Shown in pieces: positions 26,988-35,658 of a stretch of DNA of 64,000 bases. The first letter of the stretch is position 1, and each line of letters opens with the position of its first letter. A program made the translations under genes and the position numbers. The DNA comes from Winogradskyella sediminis. Its GTDB lineage: Bacteria; Bacteroidota; Bacteroidia; Flavobacteriales; Flavobacteriaceae. The stretch spans positions 506,023-570,022 of the forward strand of contig NZ_QUNH01000001.1 in the NCBI RefSeq assembly GCF_003387355.1. The letters are read 5' to 3'. The notes below the pieces were generated by a model, which was given only the letters and a program-made list of their open reading frames with translations, searched no databases and was not told the DNA's origin.

Positions 26988-29082
26988 GCAAATCAATGTT
27001 GCGTTAATAGGAAATCCAAATACAGGAAAAACATCTGTATTCAATGCGCTTACGGGTTTAAACCAAAAAGTAGGAAACTATCCTGGTATTACAGTTGAAA
27101 AGAAAGAAGGTATTTGCAAACTGCCTCGTGGAGTTAAAGCACACATTATTGATTTACCCGGAACCTATAGCTTAAATGCGTCTTCACTAGATGAAAATGT
27201 TGTTATAGAACTACTTCTTAATAAAACGGATAAAGATTACCCTGATGTTGCTATTGTAGTAAGTGATGTCGAAAATTTAAAACGAAATCTTTTATTATTT
27301 ACCCAAATTAAAGATTTAGAAATTCCGACCATATTAGTCATTAATATGTCCGATAGAATGGCTTATAAGGGTATTTCATTAGACATTGGGTATTTAGAAC
27401 AAGAATTAAATACTAAAATAGCGCTCATCAGTACCAGAAAAAACGAAGGTATCCAAGCGCTTAAAGAACTCATAACACATTATAAGGAACTACCTACCGA
27501 ACCATGTTTGGATGCTTCATCTATTGACGAAGCTTACTTTAATAATTTAAGAAAAGCTTTTCCAAACCAATTATTATATAAATTGTGGTTGGTGATTACT
27601 CAAGATGTCAATTTCGGAAAAACAGACCGTCAGACCTTTGAAGCTGTTGAAGACTTCAAAACCAAATCTAACGCAGATTTAAAACGACTTCAGCAAAAAG
27701 AAACCATAAAGCGCTACCAGTTTATCAATAAAACGCTAAAAAAAGGGCAGACAATTGATTTGAATTCGGCAAAAGACTTGCGCATTAAACTCGACCGCAT
27801 CTTAACTCATAAAGTTTGGGGTTATTTAATTTTTGGTATCATTTTACTCTTAATTTTTCAAGCCATATACGATTGGTCTAGCGTTCCAATGGACTTTATT
27901 GATAGTTCATTTGCGGCTCTAAGTGAATGGACAAAGAACACCTTACCCGAAGGTGCTTTTACCAATTTATTAGCCGAAGGTATTATTTCTGGATTGGGTG
28001 GAATTGTAATTTTTATTCCTCAAATTGCCTTTTTATTCTTGTTTATTTCCATTCTTGAAGAAAGTGGTTATATGAGTCGTGTTGTCTTTTTAATGGATAG
28101 AATTATGCGACGATTTGGACTTAGCGGAAAAAGCGTAGTGCCCTTAATTTCTGGTACTGCTTGTGCGATTCCGGCTATCATGGCAACCCGAAACATTGAA
28201 AGTTGGAAAGAGCGTTTAATCACCATTTTAGTCACACCATTTACTACCTGTTCGGCCAGATTACCGGTTTACCTCATTATTATTGCTTTAGTAATTCCAG
28301 AAGGTCGTTTTCTGGGTATTCTCAGCTACCAAGCGCTTACTTTAATGCTGTTGTACCTTATTGGTTTTGGAGCCGCAGTAGGGTCTGCATGGATTTTAAA
28401 TAAAGTGTTAAAAATTAAAACGAAGAGTTTCTTTGTGGTAGAAATGCCCAATTACAAATTGCCTTTATTTAAAAATGTGGCTTTAACCGTTTTAGAGAAA
28501 ACAAAAGCTTTTGTATTTGGAGCGGGTAAAATAATCCTTGCAATATCTATTGTATTGTGGTTTTTAGCGTCTTATGGTCCTGGTGATAAATTTAATAATG
28601 CAGAAACTATTGTTACAGAACGCTACGCTTCAGAAAATTTATCTGACGACGAATTAGAACAAAAAATAGCATCACACAAATTAGAGCATTCGTTTATTGG
28701 TATCGCAGGTCATGCCATAGAACCAGCAATTAGACCTCTAGGTTACGACTGGAAAATTGGTATTGCTATTGTAAGTTCTTTTGCTGCACGAGAAGTATTT
28801 GTTGGCACCTTAGCTACCATTTATAGTGTAGGAAACGACGAAGAGGAAACCATTAAAAATAGAATGGCTGGCGAAGTAAATCCTATTTTAGGTGGACCGC
28901 TTTTTAATTTTGCTTCCGGAATTTCCTTATTGCTCTTTTATGCCTTTGCAATGCAATGTATGAGTACACTAGCCATTGTAAAAAAAGAAACGAATTCATG
29001 GAAATGGCCTATCTACCAATTAGTAATCATGAGTGGTTTTGCTTATATTGTAGCATTGGTGGCTTATCAATTATTAATATAA
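26980..29082 (+). CDS. feoB: FeoB ferrous-iron transporter GTPase
   Basis: The 700-aa protein has an N-terminal G domain with G1 GNPNTGKTS (11-19), G3 DLPGTYSL and G4 NMSD. It is followed by the FeoB membrane domain with two Gate motifs (SGTACAIPAIMATRNIE, TPFTTCSARLPVYLII) and a C-terminal helical bundle. It imports Fe2+ across the inner membrane. It is coupled to feoA by an 8-bp overlap and is followed by a small Cys-rich partner gene. Confidence 0.98.
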   Translation: MSKQINVALIGNPNTGKTSVFNALTGLNQKVGNYPGITVEKKEGICKLPRGVKAHIIDLPGTYSLNASSLDENVVIELLLNKTDKDYPDVAIVVSDVENLKRNLLLFTQIKDLEIPTILVINMSDRMAYKGISLDIGYLEQELNTKIALISTRKNEGIQALKELITHYKELPTEPCLDASSIDEAYFNNLRKAFPNQLLYKLWLVITQDVNFGKTDRQTFEAVEDFKTKSNADLKRLQQKETIKRYQFINKTLKKGQTIDLNSAKDLRIKLDRILTHKVWGYLIFGIILLLIFQAIYDWSSVPMDFIDSSFAALSEWTKNTLPEGAFTNLLAEGIISGLGGIVIFIPQIAFLFLFISILEESGYMSRVVFLMDRIMRRFGLSGKSVVPLISGTACAIPAIMATRNIESWKERLITILVTPFTTCSARLPVYLIIIALVIPEGRFLGILSYQALTLMLLYLIGFGAAVGSAWILNKVLKIKTKSFFVVEMPNYKLPLFKNVALTVLEKTKAFVFGAGKIILAISIVLWFLASYGPGDKFNNAETIVTERYASENLSDDELEQKIASHKLEHSFIGIAGHAIEPAIRPLGYDWKIGIAIVSSFAAREVFVGTLATIYSVGNDEEETIKNRMAGEVNPILGGPLFNFASGISLLLFYAFAMQCMSTLAIVKKETNSWKWPIYQLVIMSGFAYIVALVAYQLLI

Positions 29083-29110
29083 TCGCTTAGAATTTTAAAA
29101 AATTAAATTT

Positions 29111-29251
29111 ATGAATATCATAATTCAAAACATATTAGTTTTCTTAGCATTAGCCATGGCATTACTTTTTTTAGTGCGAAAATTTATTTGGACTCCTAAG
29201 AAAAAAACAACAAAAGCTTGTGGTGGTGACGATGGTTGCGGATGCCACTAA
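29111..29251 (+). CDS. FeoB-associated Cys-rich membrane protein
   Basis: This small ORF encodes 46 aa: one N-terminal transmembrane helix (NIIIQNILVFLALAMALLFLV), a basic stretch (RKFIWTPKKKTTK) and a Cys-rich tail CGGDDGCGCH. Small single-helix Cys-rich proteins directly downstream of feoB are a known family, with a proposed role similar to FeoC. It begins 28 bp after feoB. Confidence 0.88.
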   Translation: MNIIIQNILVFLALAMALLFLVRKFIWTPKKKTTKACGGDDGCGCH

Positions 29252-29466
29252 ACCTTATTTTTATTGCTTATTATTTTGATTATAAATATGACAAAGCTGT
29301 GTTTATAAAAGACAGCTTTAGTAGCATTAGTATTTGTCTTTTTATTCCTGCCCTTGTATTGGTCTTTTTATTAAACTTTACCTTCGTCTATGATGTTTGC
29401 CTCATAGCTATAGAAATTAGTATTGTTTTTGCATTAAAAGGATTTATGCAAAACAAGTCACGGTAA
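29242..29466 (+). CDS. Small hypothetical membrane protein
   Basis: From the ATG at 29242 the ORF gives 74 aa with two hydrophobic stretches (SISICLFIPALVLVFLLNF and VCLIAIEISIVFALKG). It overlaps the end of the Cys-rich gene by 10 bp, which could mean coupling. I recognise no family. The overlap and the low-complexity hydrophobic sequence leave open that it is a chance ORF. Confidence 0.35.
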   Translation: MPLNLIFIAYYFDYKYDKAVFIKDSFSSISICLFIPALVLVFLLNFTFVYDVCLIAIEISIVFALKGFMQNKSR

Positions 29467-29487
29467 GATATAATTTAGAGTCTGTAT

Positions 29488-30300
29488 TTACTTTTCTACA
29501 AAACCTTCAGGAATAGAAAAAGTATCTGCATCTGCCTTCACAAATTCTACATTGCTTAAGGTTGCATTTCCGATAACTTTACCTAAACCATTGTCTTTAG
29601 ACCATTCATAAAATTCCCAATGGTGCGCTACAGGCACATCTTCTATCATTTTATAATTAGTATAACCAATAGCATGAGGATCTGACTCAGCAGCTGCTTT
29701 CGATTTATTTACCGTTACAATATATGCTACATAATCAATCATATGTGTTTTAGGGTCGCTATACACAATATACCAATCATCTGGTGCATCTCCAGTGTTT
29801 GCTTCAAACGTTAATGTTTGTGCATTATACGCTGTATCATCAAGATTTAGTGTTTCAACATCAGACCAAATTGTACCGTCATCGCTTAACTTATTAGGAA
29901 ATAGTAAAAAATACATCCATGTGTAAGCATCAAATCGTGCTGCTTTTTCATTTTTAAGATTTTTAGAATGAAACACCTTTGCTCCATCATAATAAATTGA
30001 AGCACCATCATTTAACTCAATCTTTCCTTTAGTAGAATTGGTAAGAAACGTCATTTTTCCATTTAATCGCTCATTACCGCCAAAATTGATAACCATATCT
30101 AGACTTATCGCATCATGAGACAAAAATGCTTCTTTGTTATAAGCTTTTTCAATGGTTTCTACTGGTGTTAAAGCAACTGTTTCTGTTACCGCAGACTCAG
30201 TGATCTCAACAGCTTTCGTTTCCTTTTTTTCGTTTTTACAACTTACTACAAGTGTTAAGAGTAGTAAACCAATAAGGCCAGATTTTAACATATAAGACAT
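29488..30300 (-). CDS. Lipoprotein of unknown function (DUF6503-like)
   Basis: The 270-aa protein starts with MSYMLKSGLIGLLLLTLVVSC and an acidic, Thr/Glu-rich linker (KNEKKETKAVEITES), so it is a lipoprotein. The rest is a beta-rich domain (VINFGGNERLNGKMTFLTNS, WYIVYSDPKTHMIDYVAYIV, AHHWEFYEWS, TFSIPEGFVEK) that resembles the family of flavobacterial secreted proteins labelled DUF6503; I recall this family only loosely. A -7 box (TAATTTTG) lies on the minus strand at 30336-30329. It is convergent with the feo operon. Confidence 0.7.
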   Translation of the reverse strand: MSYMLKSGLIGLLLLTLVVSCKNEKKETKAVEITESAVTETVALTPVETIEKAYNKEAFLSHDAISLDMVINFGGNERLNGKMTFLTNSTKGKIELNDGASIYYDGAKVFHSKNLKNEKAARFDAYTWMYFLLFPNKLSDDGTIWSDVETLNLDDTAYNAQTLTFEANTGDAPDDWYIVYSDPKTHMIDYVAYIVTVNKSKAAAESDPHAIGYTNYKMIEDVPVAHHWEFYEWSKDNGLGKVIGNATLSNVEFVKADADTFSIPEGFVEK

Positions 30301-30419
30301 AATTATTATTTTTTAATGAGCGTTAGTTCAAAATTAGCTTTAAAACCCACACCAAGACTAAGGTTTTATGCTTTTAAGATAAATTTAGCTTTTTTAATAG
30401 AATTACTAAACTTTACTAA

Positions 30420-31073
30420 TTAAACCTTCTTTATATATAAATTTTTAGCCACGCTTTGTGAGACCACAATTTCAGAATTTTCTAATGAAATTTTTATAGA
30501 ATTATCAAAAGGTTCTTTATGATTTATCGTGATGACCGTTCCTAATGCAATTTTATTACTGTCTAAATACTTTAAAAACTTAGAAGACGAATCATCAACT
30601 CCCACACACTTATAAGTTGCACCAACTTCTGCCTTCGCCAAAACAATTTTTTCAATATGCTTAAAATTTCCTGCTTTGTCTGGTATCGGATCTCCATGCG
30701 GATCATTGGTTGGGTGGCCTAAAAACGCATCGAGCTCATCAATTAATTTATCAGATTGAATATGCTCTAAATGTTCGGCCACTTCATGCACCTCATCCCA
30801 AGTAAAGTTCAATTTCTCTACTAAAAACACTTCCCACAAACGGTGACGTCTAATCACATTTACCGCATAATCCCGACCAGCATCAGAAAGCGTAGCGCCT
30901 TGATACGGAATATGTGTAAGCATATTTTTTTCTGCTAATTTCTTTACCATGTCAGTGGCCGACGATGCCTTAGTTTTCATTTCTTCAGCAAGAGCATTAG
31001 TCGACACTCCTTTTGGAAATTGCTGCTCTAAATGGTAAATGGCTTTGAGGTAATTTTCTTCTGCTAATGTCAC
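30420..31073 (-). CDS. DtxR/MntR-family metal-dependent transcriptional regulator
   Basis: The 217-aa protein has an N-terminal winged helix (EENYLKAIYHLEQQFPKGVS, LAEEMKTKASSATDMVKKLAEKNML). It continues into the DtxR metal-binding and dimerisation domain (VIRRHRLWEVFLVEKLNF, EHLEHIQSDKLIDELDAFLGHPTNDPHGDPIP) and a C-terminal FeoA-like SH3 domain. It senses Fe2+ or Mn2+ and represses uptake genes. It is divergent from a TonB receptor, with a perfect palindrome between them, and lies between the feo genes and a metal ABC importer; these are its likely targets. Confidence 0.95.
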   Translation of the reverse strand: MTLAEENYLKAIYHLEQQFPKGVSTNALAEEMKTKASSATDMVKKLAEKNMLTHIPYQGATLSDAGRDYAVNVIRRHRLWEVFLVEKLNFTWDEVHEVAEHLEHIQSDKLIDELDAFLGHPTNDPHGDPIPDKAGNFKHIEKIVLAKAEVGATYKCVGVDDSSSKFLKYLDSNKIALGTVITINHKEPFDNSIKISLENSEIVVSQSVAKNLYIKKV

Positions 31074-31089
31074 TAATTTCTAATTTACA

Positions 31090-31097
31090 CAAAGATA
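31090..31097 (-). promoter_or_regulatory. -7 box upstream of the dtxR-type gene
   Basis: On the minus strand the sequence TATCTTTG matches TAnnTTTG, 16 bases upstream of the start at 31073. Confidence 0.5.
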
Positions 31098-31121
31098 ATT
31101 TTTTTTATCAACAATATAATT

Positions 31122-31137
31122 TTTAGATTTGTCTAAA
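31122..31137. promoter_or_regulatory. Palindromic candidate DtxR/MntR operator over the TonB receptor -7 box
   Basis: TTTAGA-TTTG-TCTAAA is a perfect 6-bp inverted repeat with a 4-bp spacer. It contains TAGATTTG (31124-31131), which matches the -7 box for the plus-strand receptor gene starting at 31175. A repressor bound here would block that promoter directly. Confidence 0.6.
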
Positions 31138-31174
31138 TTTTAATTTAAATAAAACTAAACAAATATTTATTTAT

Positions 31175-33529
31175 ATGAAATATATAACCTTACTCAGCTT
31201 CTTTATCATTAATATAGTATCTGCACAAAACGGTAAAGTTTCAATTTCTGGTCAAATAACCTCAGCAGGCGCACCCATACCTTATGCCAGTATTTATGTA
31301 AAAAGCGGTACACAAGGAACAGACACAGATAAAAACGGCTATTATAAATTAGACCTAAACGCAGAAAAACTCACACTCGTGGTTCAAGCCCAAGGTTACC
31401 GAACTCAAGAAAAATTAGTCAACTTAACCGAAGGTAATTCTCAAATAATCAATTTTAACATAACCGAAGATGTCCTTGGATTAGATCAAGTTGTGGTTAG
31501 CGCTACCCGAAATCGAATCAGTAAAAAAGAAGCTCCGGTGATTGTTAAAGTATTAAGTCCTAAATTATTTAACGCCACACAATCCGCATCTTTAGCGGAT
31601 GGTTTAAATTATCAGCCTGGCGTGCGTGTAGAAACCAATTGCCAAAACTGTGGCTTTACGCAAGTTCGCATGAATGGCTTAGAAGGGCAATACACCCAAA
31701 TATTAGTCAATAGTAGACCTGTATTTAGTGCACTTAATGGCGTTTATGGTTTAGAGCAAATTCCTGTAAGTGTCATAGACCGTGTAGAGGTTGTCCGCAG
31801 TGGCGGTTCTGCCCTCTTCGGCTCTAATGCCATCGCTGGGACAATTAACGTCATTACTAAAGAACCTGTTACTGATGGGTGGGAAATAAATTCTACACTT
31901 GCCTTAATAGATGGTAAAACTGCAGATCGTAATGTTAATATTAACGGCTCTGTAGTTAGCGAAGATTTAGCAAGTGGAGTTACCGTTTATGGAATTTTCA
32001 GAGATCGAGACGCTTACGATGCAAATGGAGATGGATTTAGTGAAATTACCCAATTAACCAATAATTCTTTAGGAATGAAATCCTTTTTAAGACCCAATGA
32101 CAATAGTAGAATTGGTCTCGATTTTACAGCCATACGCGAGAATAGACGCGGTGGAAATAAACTAAATTTATCACCACAGTTTACAGATGTTACCGAAGCT
32201 CTAGACCACAACACTATATTTTCAGGTTTAGATTACGAACACTTTAACGACAAACGCACACAAACTATAAGCCTTTACACCTCTATTCAACATACCAATA
32301 GAGATAGTTATTACGGCGGACTTGGAGGTGGAAGAACCGCTGAAGATTCCACCGTGGCAAATAATGCCTTCGGAAACACTAAGGATTTAGCTTTTGTTAC
32401 TGGTGCAAAATTCAACCATACATTTAATAATAGTGATATCATCACTACAGGATTAGAATATCAGTTAAACGATACTGATGATGCTATTATGGGTTACAAC
32501 CGACTTGTAGATCAGACAGTAAATAGCATTGGTCTTTATGGACAATATGAATGGAAACCTACAGCTAAATTTTCTGCACTTATCGGAGCACGTTTAGACC
32601 ATGTAACGGTTGATGGATATTACACTATTGAAACCGTTGAAAGCACTTCAAATGTTTCAGAAACTGTATTAAGTCCCAGGCTTACGCTACTCTACAACCT
32701 AACCGACAAACTTCAATTAAGAGGTGGATATGCACGTGGGTTTAGAGCACCTCAGGCCTTTAATGAAGACTTACATATTTCTTCTGTTGGTGGCGAACAG
32801 CGTTTTGTTATCTTATCTCATAACCTAAAAAGTGAATTTTCAAACGCCTACACAGCATCTCTTGATTATTACAAAGATTTCAACAACACACAAACCAATT
32901 TATTATTAGAAGGATTTTACACCACATTAGAAAACCCGTTTACCATTGTAAGTACAGGTGCTGTTTTAACTAACGGTTCTATTTTAGAGGAAACCAGAAA
33001 TGGTGCTGGTGCTTATGTCGCAGGAGCGAATATTGAATTAAGTATTTCTCCAAGTCCGGATTTGTTTTTTCAAGCAGGTGTAACTGTACAAAAATCAATC
33101 TATAAAGGCGATCAAATTTTGTTTGAAGCCGATGAAAGCCTACCTGAAGAACATGATGTCGCACTCAATAAATTTATTAGAACACCTAATACTTATGGAT
33201 TTATTACAAGCAATTGGCAAATCAGCGAATCTTTAAAATTAGATATTACAGGAAATTATACAGGTACTATGGTTGTTCCTCTTGTTGTAAGTGATTCTGG
33301 TTTTGTAACTTTAAATGAAACGGAATCCTTTTTTGATATCACCACCAAACTCACTTATCATTTTGATCCTGTACCTAACTTTCATGTAGAATTGAGTGGA
33401 GGGGTTCAAAATCTTTTAGATCGTTATCAAAGTGATTTCGACTCTGGTGCAGATAGAGATTCAACCTACATCTACGGACCTAATAGGCCACGCACCATTT
33501 TTATTGGGCTCAAATTTGGTGATTTTTAA
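31175..33529 (+). CDS. TonB-dependent outer-membrane receptor (metal-related)
   Basis: The 784-aa protein has a signal peptide (about 1-18, ending VSAQ), an N-terminal carboxypeptidase-regulatory-like domain (SISGQITSAGAPIPYASIYV), and a plug (LDQVVVSATRNR; VIDRVEVVRSGGSALFGSNAIAGTINVIT). A siderophore/vitamin-type barrel follows, ending FIGLKFGDF. The plug has an unusual Cys pair, NCQNCGF (Cys156, Cys159), just before the conserved QVRMNGLEGQYTQIL. Lack of SusC signatures and its position between the DtxR-type regulator and a Zn/Mn ABC importer suggest uptake of a metal or metal chelate. The substrate is not determinable from sequence. Confidence 0.93.
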   Translation: MKYITLLSFFIINIVSAQNGKVSISGQITSAGAPIPYASIYVKSGTQGTDTDKNGYYKLDLNAEKLTLVVQAQGYRTQEKLVNLTEGNSQIINFNITEDVLGLDQVVVSATRNRISKKEAPVIVKVLSPKLFNATQSASLADGLNYQPGVRVETNCQNCGFTQVRMNGLEGQYTQILVNSRPVFSALNGVYGLEQIPVSVIDRVEVVRSGGSALFGSNAIAGTINVITKEPVTDGWEINSTLALIDGKTADRNVNINGSVVSEDLASGVTVYGIFRDRDAYDANGDGFSEITQLTNNSLGMKSFLRPNDNSRIGLDFTAIRENRRGGNKLNLSPQFTDVTEALDHNTIFSGLDYEHFNDKRTQTISLYTSIQHTNRDSYYGGLGGGRTAEDSTVANNAFGNTKDLAFVTGAKFNHTFNNSDIITTGLEYQLNDTDDAIMGYNRLVDQTVNSIGLYGQYEWKPTAKFSALIGARLDHVTVDGYYTIETVESTSNVSETVLSPRLTLLYNLTDKLQLRGGYARGFRAPQAFNEDLHISSVGGEQRFVILSHNLKSEFSNAYTASLDYYKDFNNTQTNLLLEGFYTTLENPFTIVSTGAVLTNGSILEETRNGAGAYVAGANIELSISPSPDLFFQAGVTVQKSIYKGDQILFEADESLPEEHDVALNKFIRTPNTYGFITSNWQISESLKLDITGNYTGTMVVPLVVSDSGFVTLNETESFFDITTKLTYHFDPVPNFHVELSGGVQNLLDRYQSDFDSGADRDSTYIYGPNRPRTIFIGLKFGDF

Positions 33530-33885
33530 AAACGAATGTATGAGGAAGCCTGTTCTTTTCACGATACAAATAAGTTTTATAGTACAAATCATCATGGCCC
33601 AATCAGATTTTAAAATTCACTAAAAAACATAGTCTAAACTTGAAAACGCTATTGACCAAGTTTACGCTCACAGTAACTTTAATTTTTAATCGCAATTTCA
33701 TCATTCAACAGAAAGTCGAACAAAACTAAACCACTCAAAGCATATTAAACCTACGTAACAAATAATGAGCAGAACCATTAGTTTTAACCAAAGAAAAGCA
33801 GTTTGACATGGGTTTAATAATTCAGCCTCAAACCACAATACAAGTATTTCAATTTTTAGTAACTTCGCAATAAATATTTAGATGT
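33530..33885 (+). other. Intergenic gap with an orphan 27-residue signal-peptide-like ORF
   Basis: The gap between the receptor and the metal-binding protein contains an ORF at 33540-33623 coding for MRKPVLFTIQISFIVQIIMAQ plus six residues. This looks like a signal peptide with nothing after it. The next 260 bp show no reading frame of note. It could be the remnant of a lost secreted-protein gene or a chance ORF. Confidence 0.35.
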
Positions 33886-34797
33886 ATGAAAAAAATAATT
33901 TTCCTAATAGCTATCACCTTGATTTTTACAAACTGTAAAGATGAAGCTAAGGATAATGGCCAACTAAATATCGTAACCACCACCACCATGATTACCGATT
34001 TAGTAAAAAATATTGGAGGAGATATGGTGAATATTGAAGGCTTAATGGGCTCTGGAGTCGACCCTCACTTATACAAAGCCAGTGAAGGCGATGTCAACAA
34101 ATTGGTCAACGCTGATATCATTTTTTATAATGGTTTGCATTTAGAAGGAAAGCTCGTAGAAGTTTTTGAAAAAATGGGAAGTCAAACCAAAACACCTATA
34201 GCACTAGCTGATGCCTTAGATAAAAACACACTTATTGGTTCGGAATATTTTGCCTCTAATTTTGATCCTCACGTATGGTTTGATATTAGCTATTTCAAAC
34301 AATTTGCAGAAAAAGTTGCAACAATTCTATCTGAAAAAAATCCTGAAAATACAGCAAGCTTCCAAGCAAATAAAAACACTTACATATCCAAATTAGATAC
34401 ACTTCAAACTAAAATAAATCAGGTTATAGCAACGCTTCCAAAAGAAAAAAGAATTCTTGTTACAGCACACGATGCCTTTAATTATTTCGGAAAAGCCTAC
34501 GGTTTTGAAGTTGTTGGTCTGCAAGGCATCTCAACAGCTACTGAAGCAGGTGTTCAAGATGTTCAAAAATTAGCTACATTTATTATCGAAAAACAAATTA
34601 AAGCCATATTTGTAGAAAGCTCTGTACCCAAACGTACCATAGAAGCTTTACAAGCGGCAGTAAAATCTAAAGGACACGACGTTAAAATTGGTGGCACTTT
34701 ATATTCTGATGCCCTTGGAAATGCTGGCACAGTAGAAGGCACTTATATTGGCATGTTTGAATATAATGTGAATACAATTGTAAATGCTTTAAAATAA
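33886..34797 (+). CDS. Metal ABC transporter substrate-binding lipoprotein (Zn/Mn type)
   Basis: The 303-aa protein has a lipobox TNC (Cys17) and the cluster A-I (ZnuA/TroA) fold. Candidate metal ligands are the His in [11 protein letters not shown], the His in [10 protein letters not shown], a downstream Glu/His region ([13 protein letters not shown]) and the Asp in [10 protein letters not shown]. There is no His-rich loop, which leans slightly towards manganese or general metal binding over zinc. It overlaps the ATPase gene by one base. A weak TTTAGA half-site lies at its start codon (33877-33882). Confidence 0.93.
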   Translation: MKKIIFLIAITLIFTNCKDEAKDNGQLNIVTTTTMITDLVKNIGGDMVNIEGLMGSGVDPHLYKASEGDVNKLVNADIIFYNGLHLEGKLVEVFEKMGSQTKTPIALADALDKNTLIGSEYFASNFDPHVWFDISYFKQFAEKVATILSEKNPENTASFQANKNTYISKLDTLQTKINQVIATLPKEKRILVTAHDAFNYFGKAYGFEVVGLQGISTATEAGVQDVQKLATFIIEKQIKAIFVESSVPKRTIEALQAAVKSKGHDVKIGGTLYSDALGNAGTVEGTYIGMFEYNVNTIVNALK

Positions 34798-35531
34798 TGA
34801 ATAAAATAGCCGTAAAAGTTGATGATTTAACAGTTGCCTACAACTACAAGCCCGTACTTTGGGATATTGATTTAAAAATTCCCGAAGGTGTTCTTATGGC
34901 TATAGTAGGACCTAACGGAGCAGGAAAATCGACACTTATAAAATCAATTTTAGGCATTTTAAAACCTATTGCTGGTAGCGTTAGTATTTACGGTAAACCC
35001 TATGAAAAACAACGACAACTTGTCGCTTATGTACCTCAAAAAGGTAGTGTGGATTGGGATTTTCCAACTACGGCATTAGATGTAGTAATGATGGGAACTT
35101 ATGGCAGTTTGGGATGGATAAAACGCCCTGGACAAAAAGAAAAAAAAGCAGCATTGGAAGCTTTAGAAAAAGTAGGTATGTTAGCCTTTAAAAATCGACA
35201 AATCAGCCAGCTTTCTGGTGGACAACAACAACGTATATTTTTAGCGCGCGCATTAGTGCAAAACGCATCTATTTATTTTATGGATGAACCATTTCAAGGT
35301 GTGGATGCAACCACTGAAATCGCCATCATTAATATCTTAAAAGAATTACGAAAGGCAGGCAAAACTGTAATTGTAGTCCATCATGATTTACAAACGGTTC
35401 CTGAATATTTTGATTGGGTGACCTTTTTAAACGTGAAGAAAATTGCCACAGGACCTGTAAGAGATATTTTTAATGACGATAATTTAACGAAGACTTATGG
35501 TATTAATTATCAGGTGAGTATTCAGGAGTAA
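34797..35531 (+). CDS. Metal ABC transporter ATP-binding protein
   Basis: The 244-aa ATPase has Walker [10 protein letters not shown], the signature LSGGQQQR, Walker [10 protein letters not shown] and the switch His in VVHHDLQTV. It couples ATP hydrolysis to import by the two permeases downstream. It overlaps the binding-protein gene by one base (TAATG) and is separated from the first permease by an inverted repeat element. Confidence 0.96.
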   Translation: MNKIAVKVDDLTVAYNYKPVLWDIDLKIPEGVLMAIVGPNGAGKSTLIKSILGILKPIAGSVSIYGKPYEKQRQLVAYVPQKGSVDWDFPTTALDVVMMGTYGSLGWIKRPGQKEKKAALEALEKVGMLAFKNRQISQLSGGQQQRIFLARALVQNASIYFMDEPFQGVDATTEIAIINILKELRKAGKTVIVVHHDLQTVPEYFDWVTFLNVKKIATGPVRDIFNDDNLTKTYGINYQVSIQE

Positions 35532-35532
35532 C

Positions 35533-35607
35533 TGTCATTCCTACGAAGGCAGGAATCTGAATTAATTAAAATTTTAAGAGTGGATTCCTGCTTTCGCAGG
35601 AATGACA
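35533..35607. repeat. Inverted repeat element, copy A
   Basis: The left arm TGTCATTCCTACGAAGGCAG (continuing GAATC) and the right arm GATTCCTGCTTTCGCAGG (continuing AATGACA) are reverse complements with few mismatches, about 25 bp each, around a 25-bp AT-rich centre. Each arm is also internally palindromic (ATTCCTGC/GCAGGAAT). A second copy lies at 59773-59850. It sits between the ATPase and permease genes and contains an ATG (35602) that gives a false upstream start for the permease. Confidence 0.9.
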
Positions 35608-35658
35608 AATAAAACAAATAACGATTGTAAGAGCAAAAATCTTGCTACTACAAAAACA

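Noticed and set aside
33624..33885. Search for a hidden gene or RNA after the orphan signal peptide
   Set aside because: No open frame, hairpin or conserved motif stood out, so nothing is claimed beyond the 27-codon ORF.
35533..35607. CRISPR-like or attachment-site interpretation of the repeat
   Set aside because: There are only two distant copies, each an inverted repeat without spacers, and no cas or integrase gene is present.
35602..35658. Upstream start of the first metal permease
   Set aside because: The ATG belongs to the right arm of inverted repeat element A, and the extra residues are hydrophilic and unlike the family.
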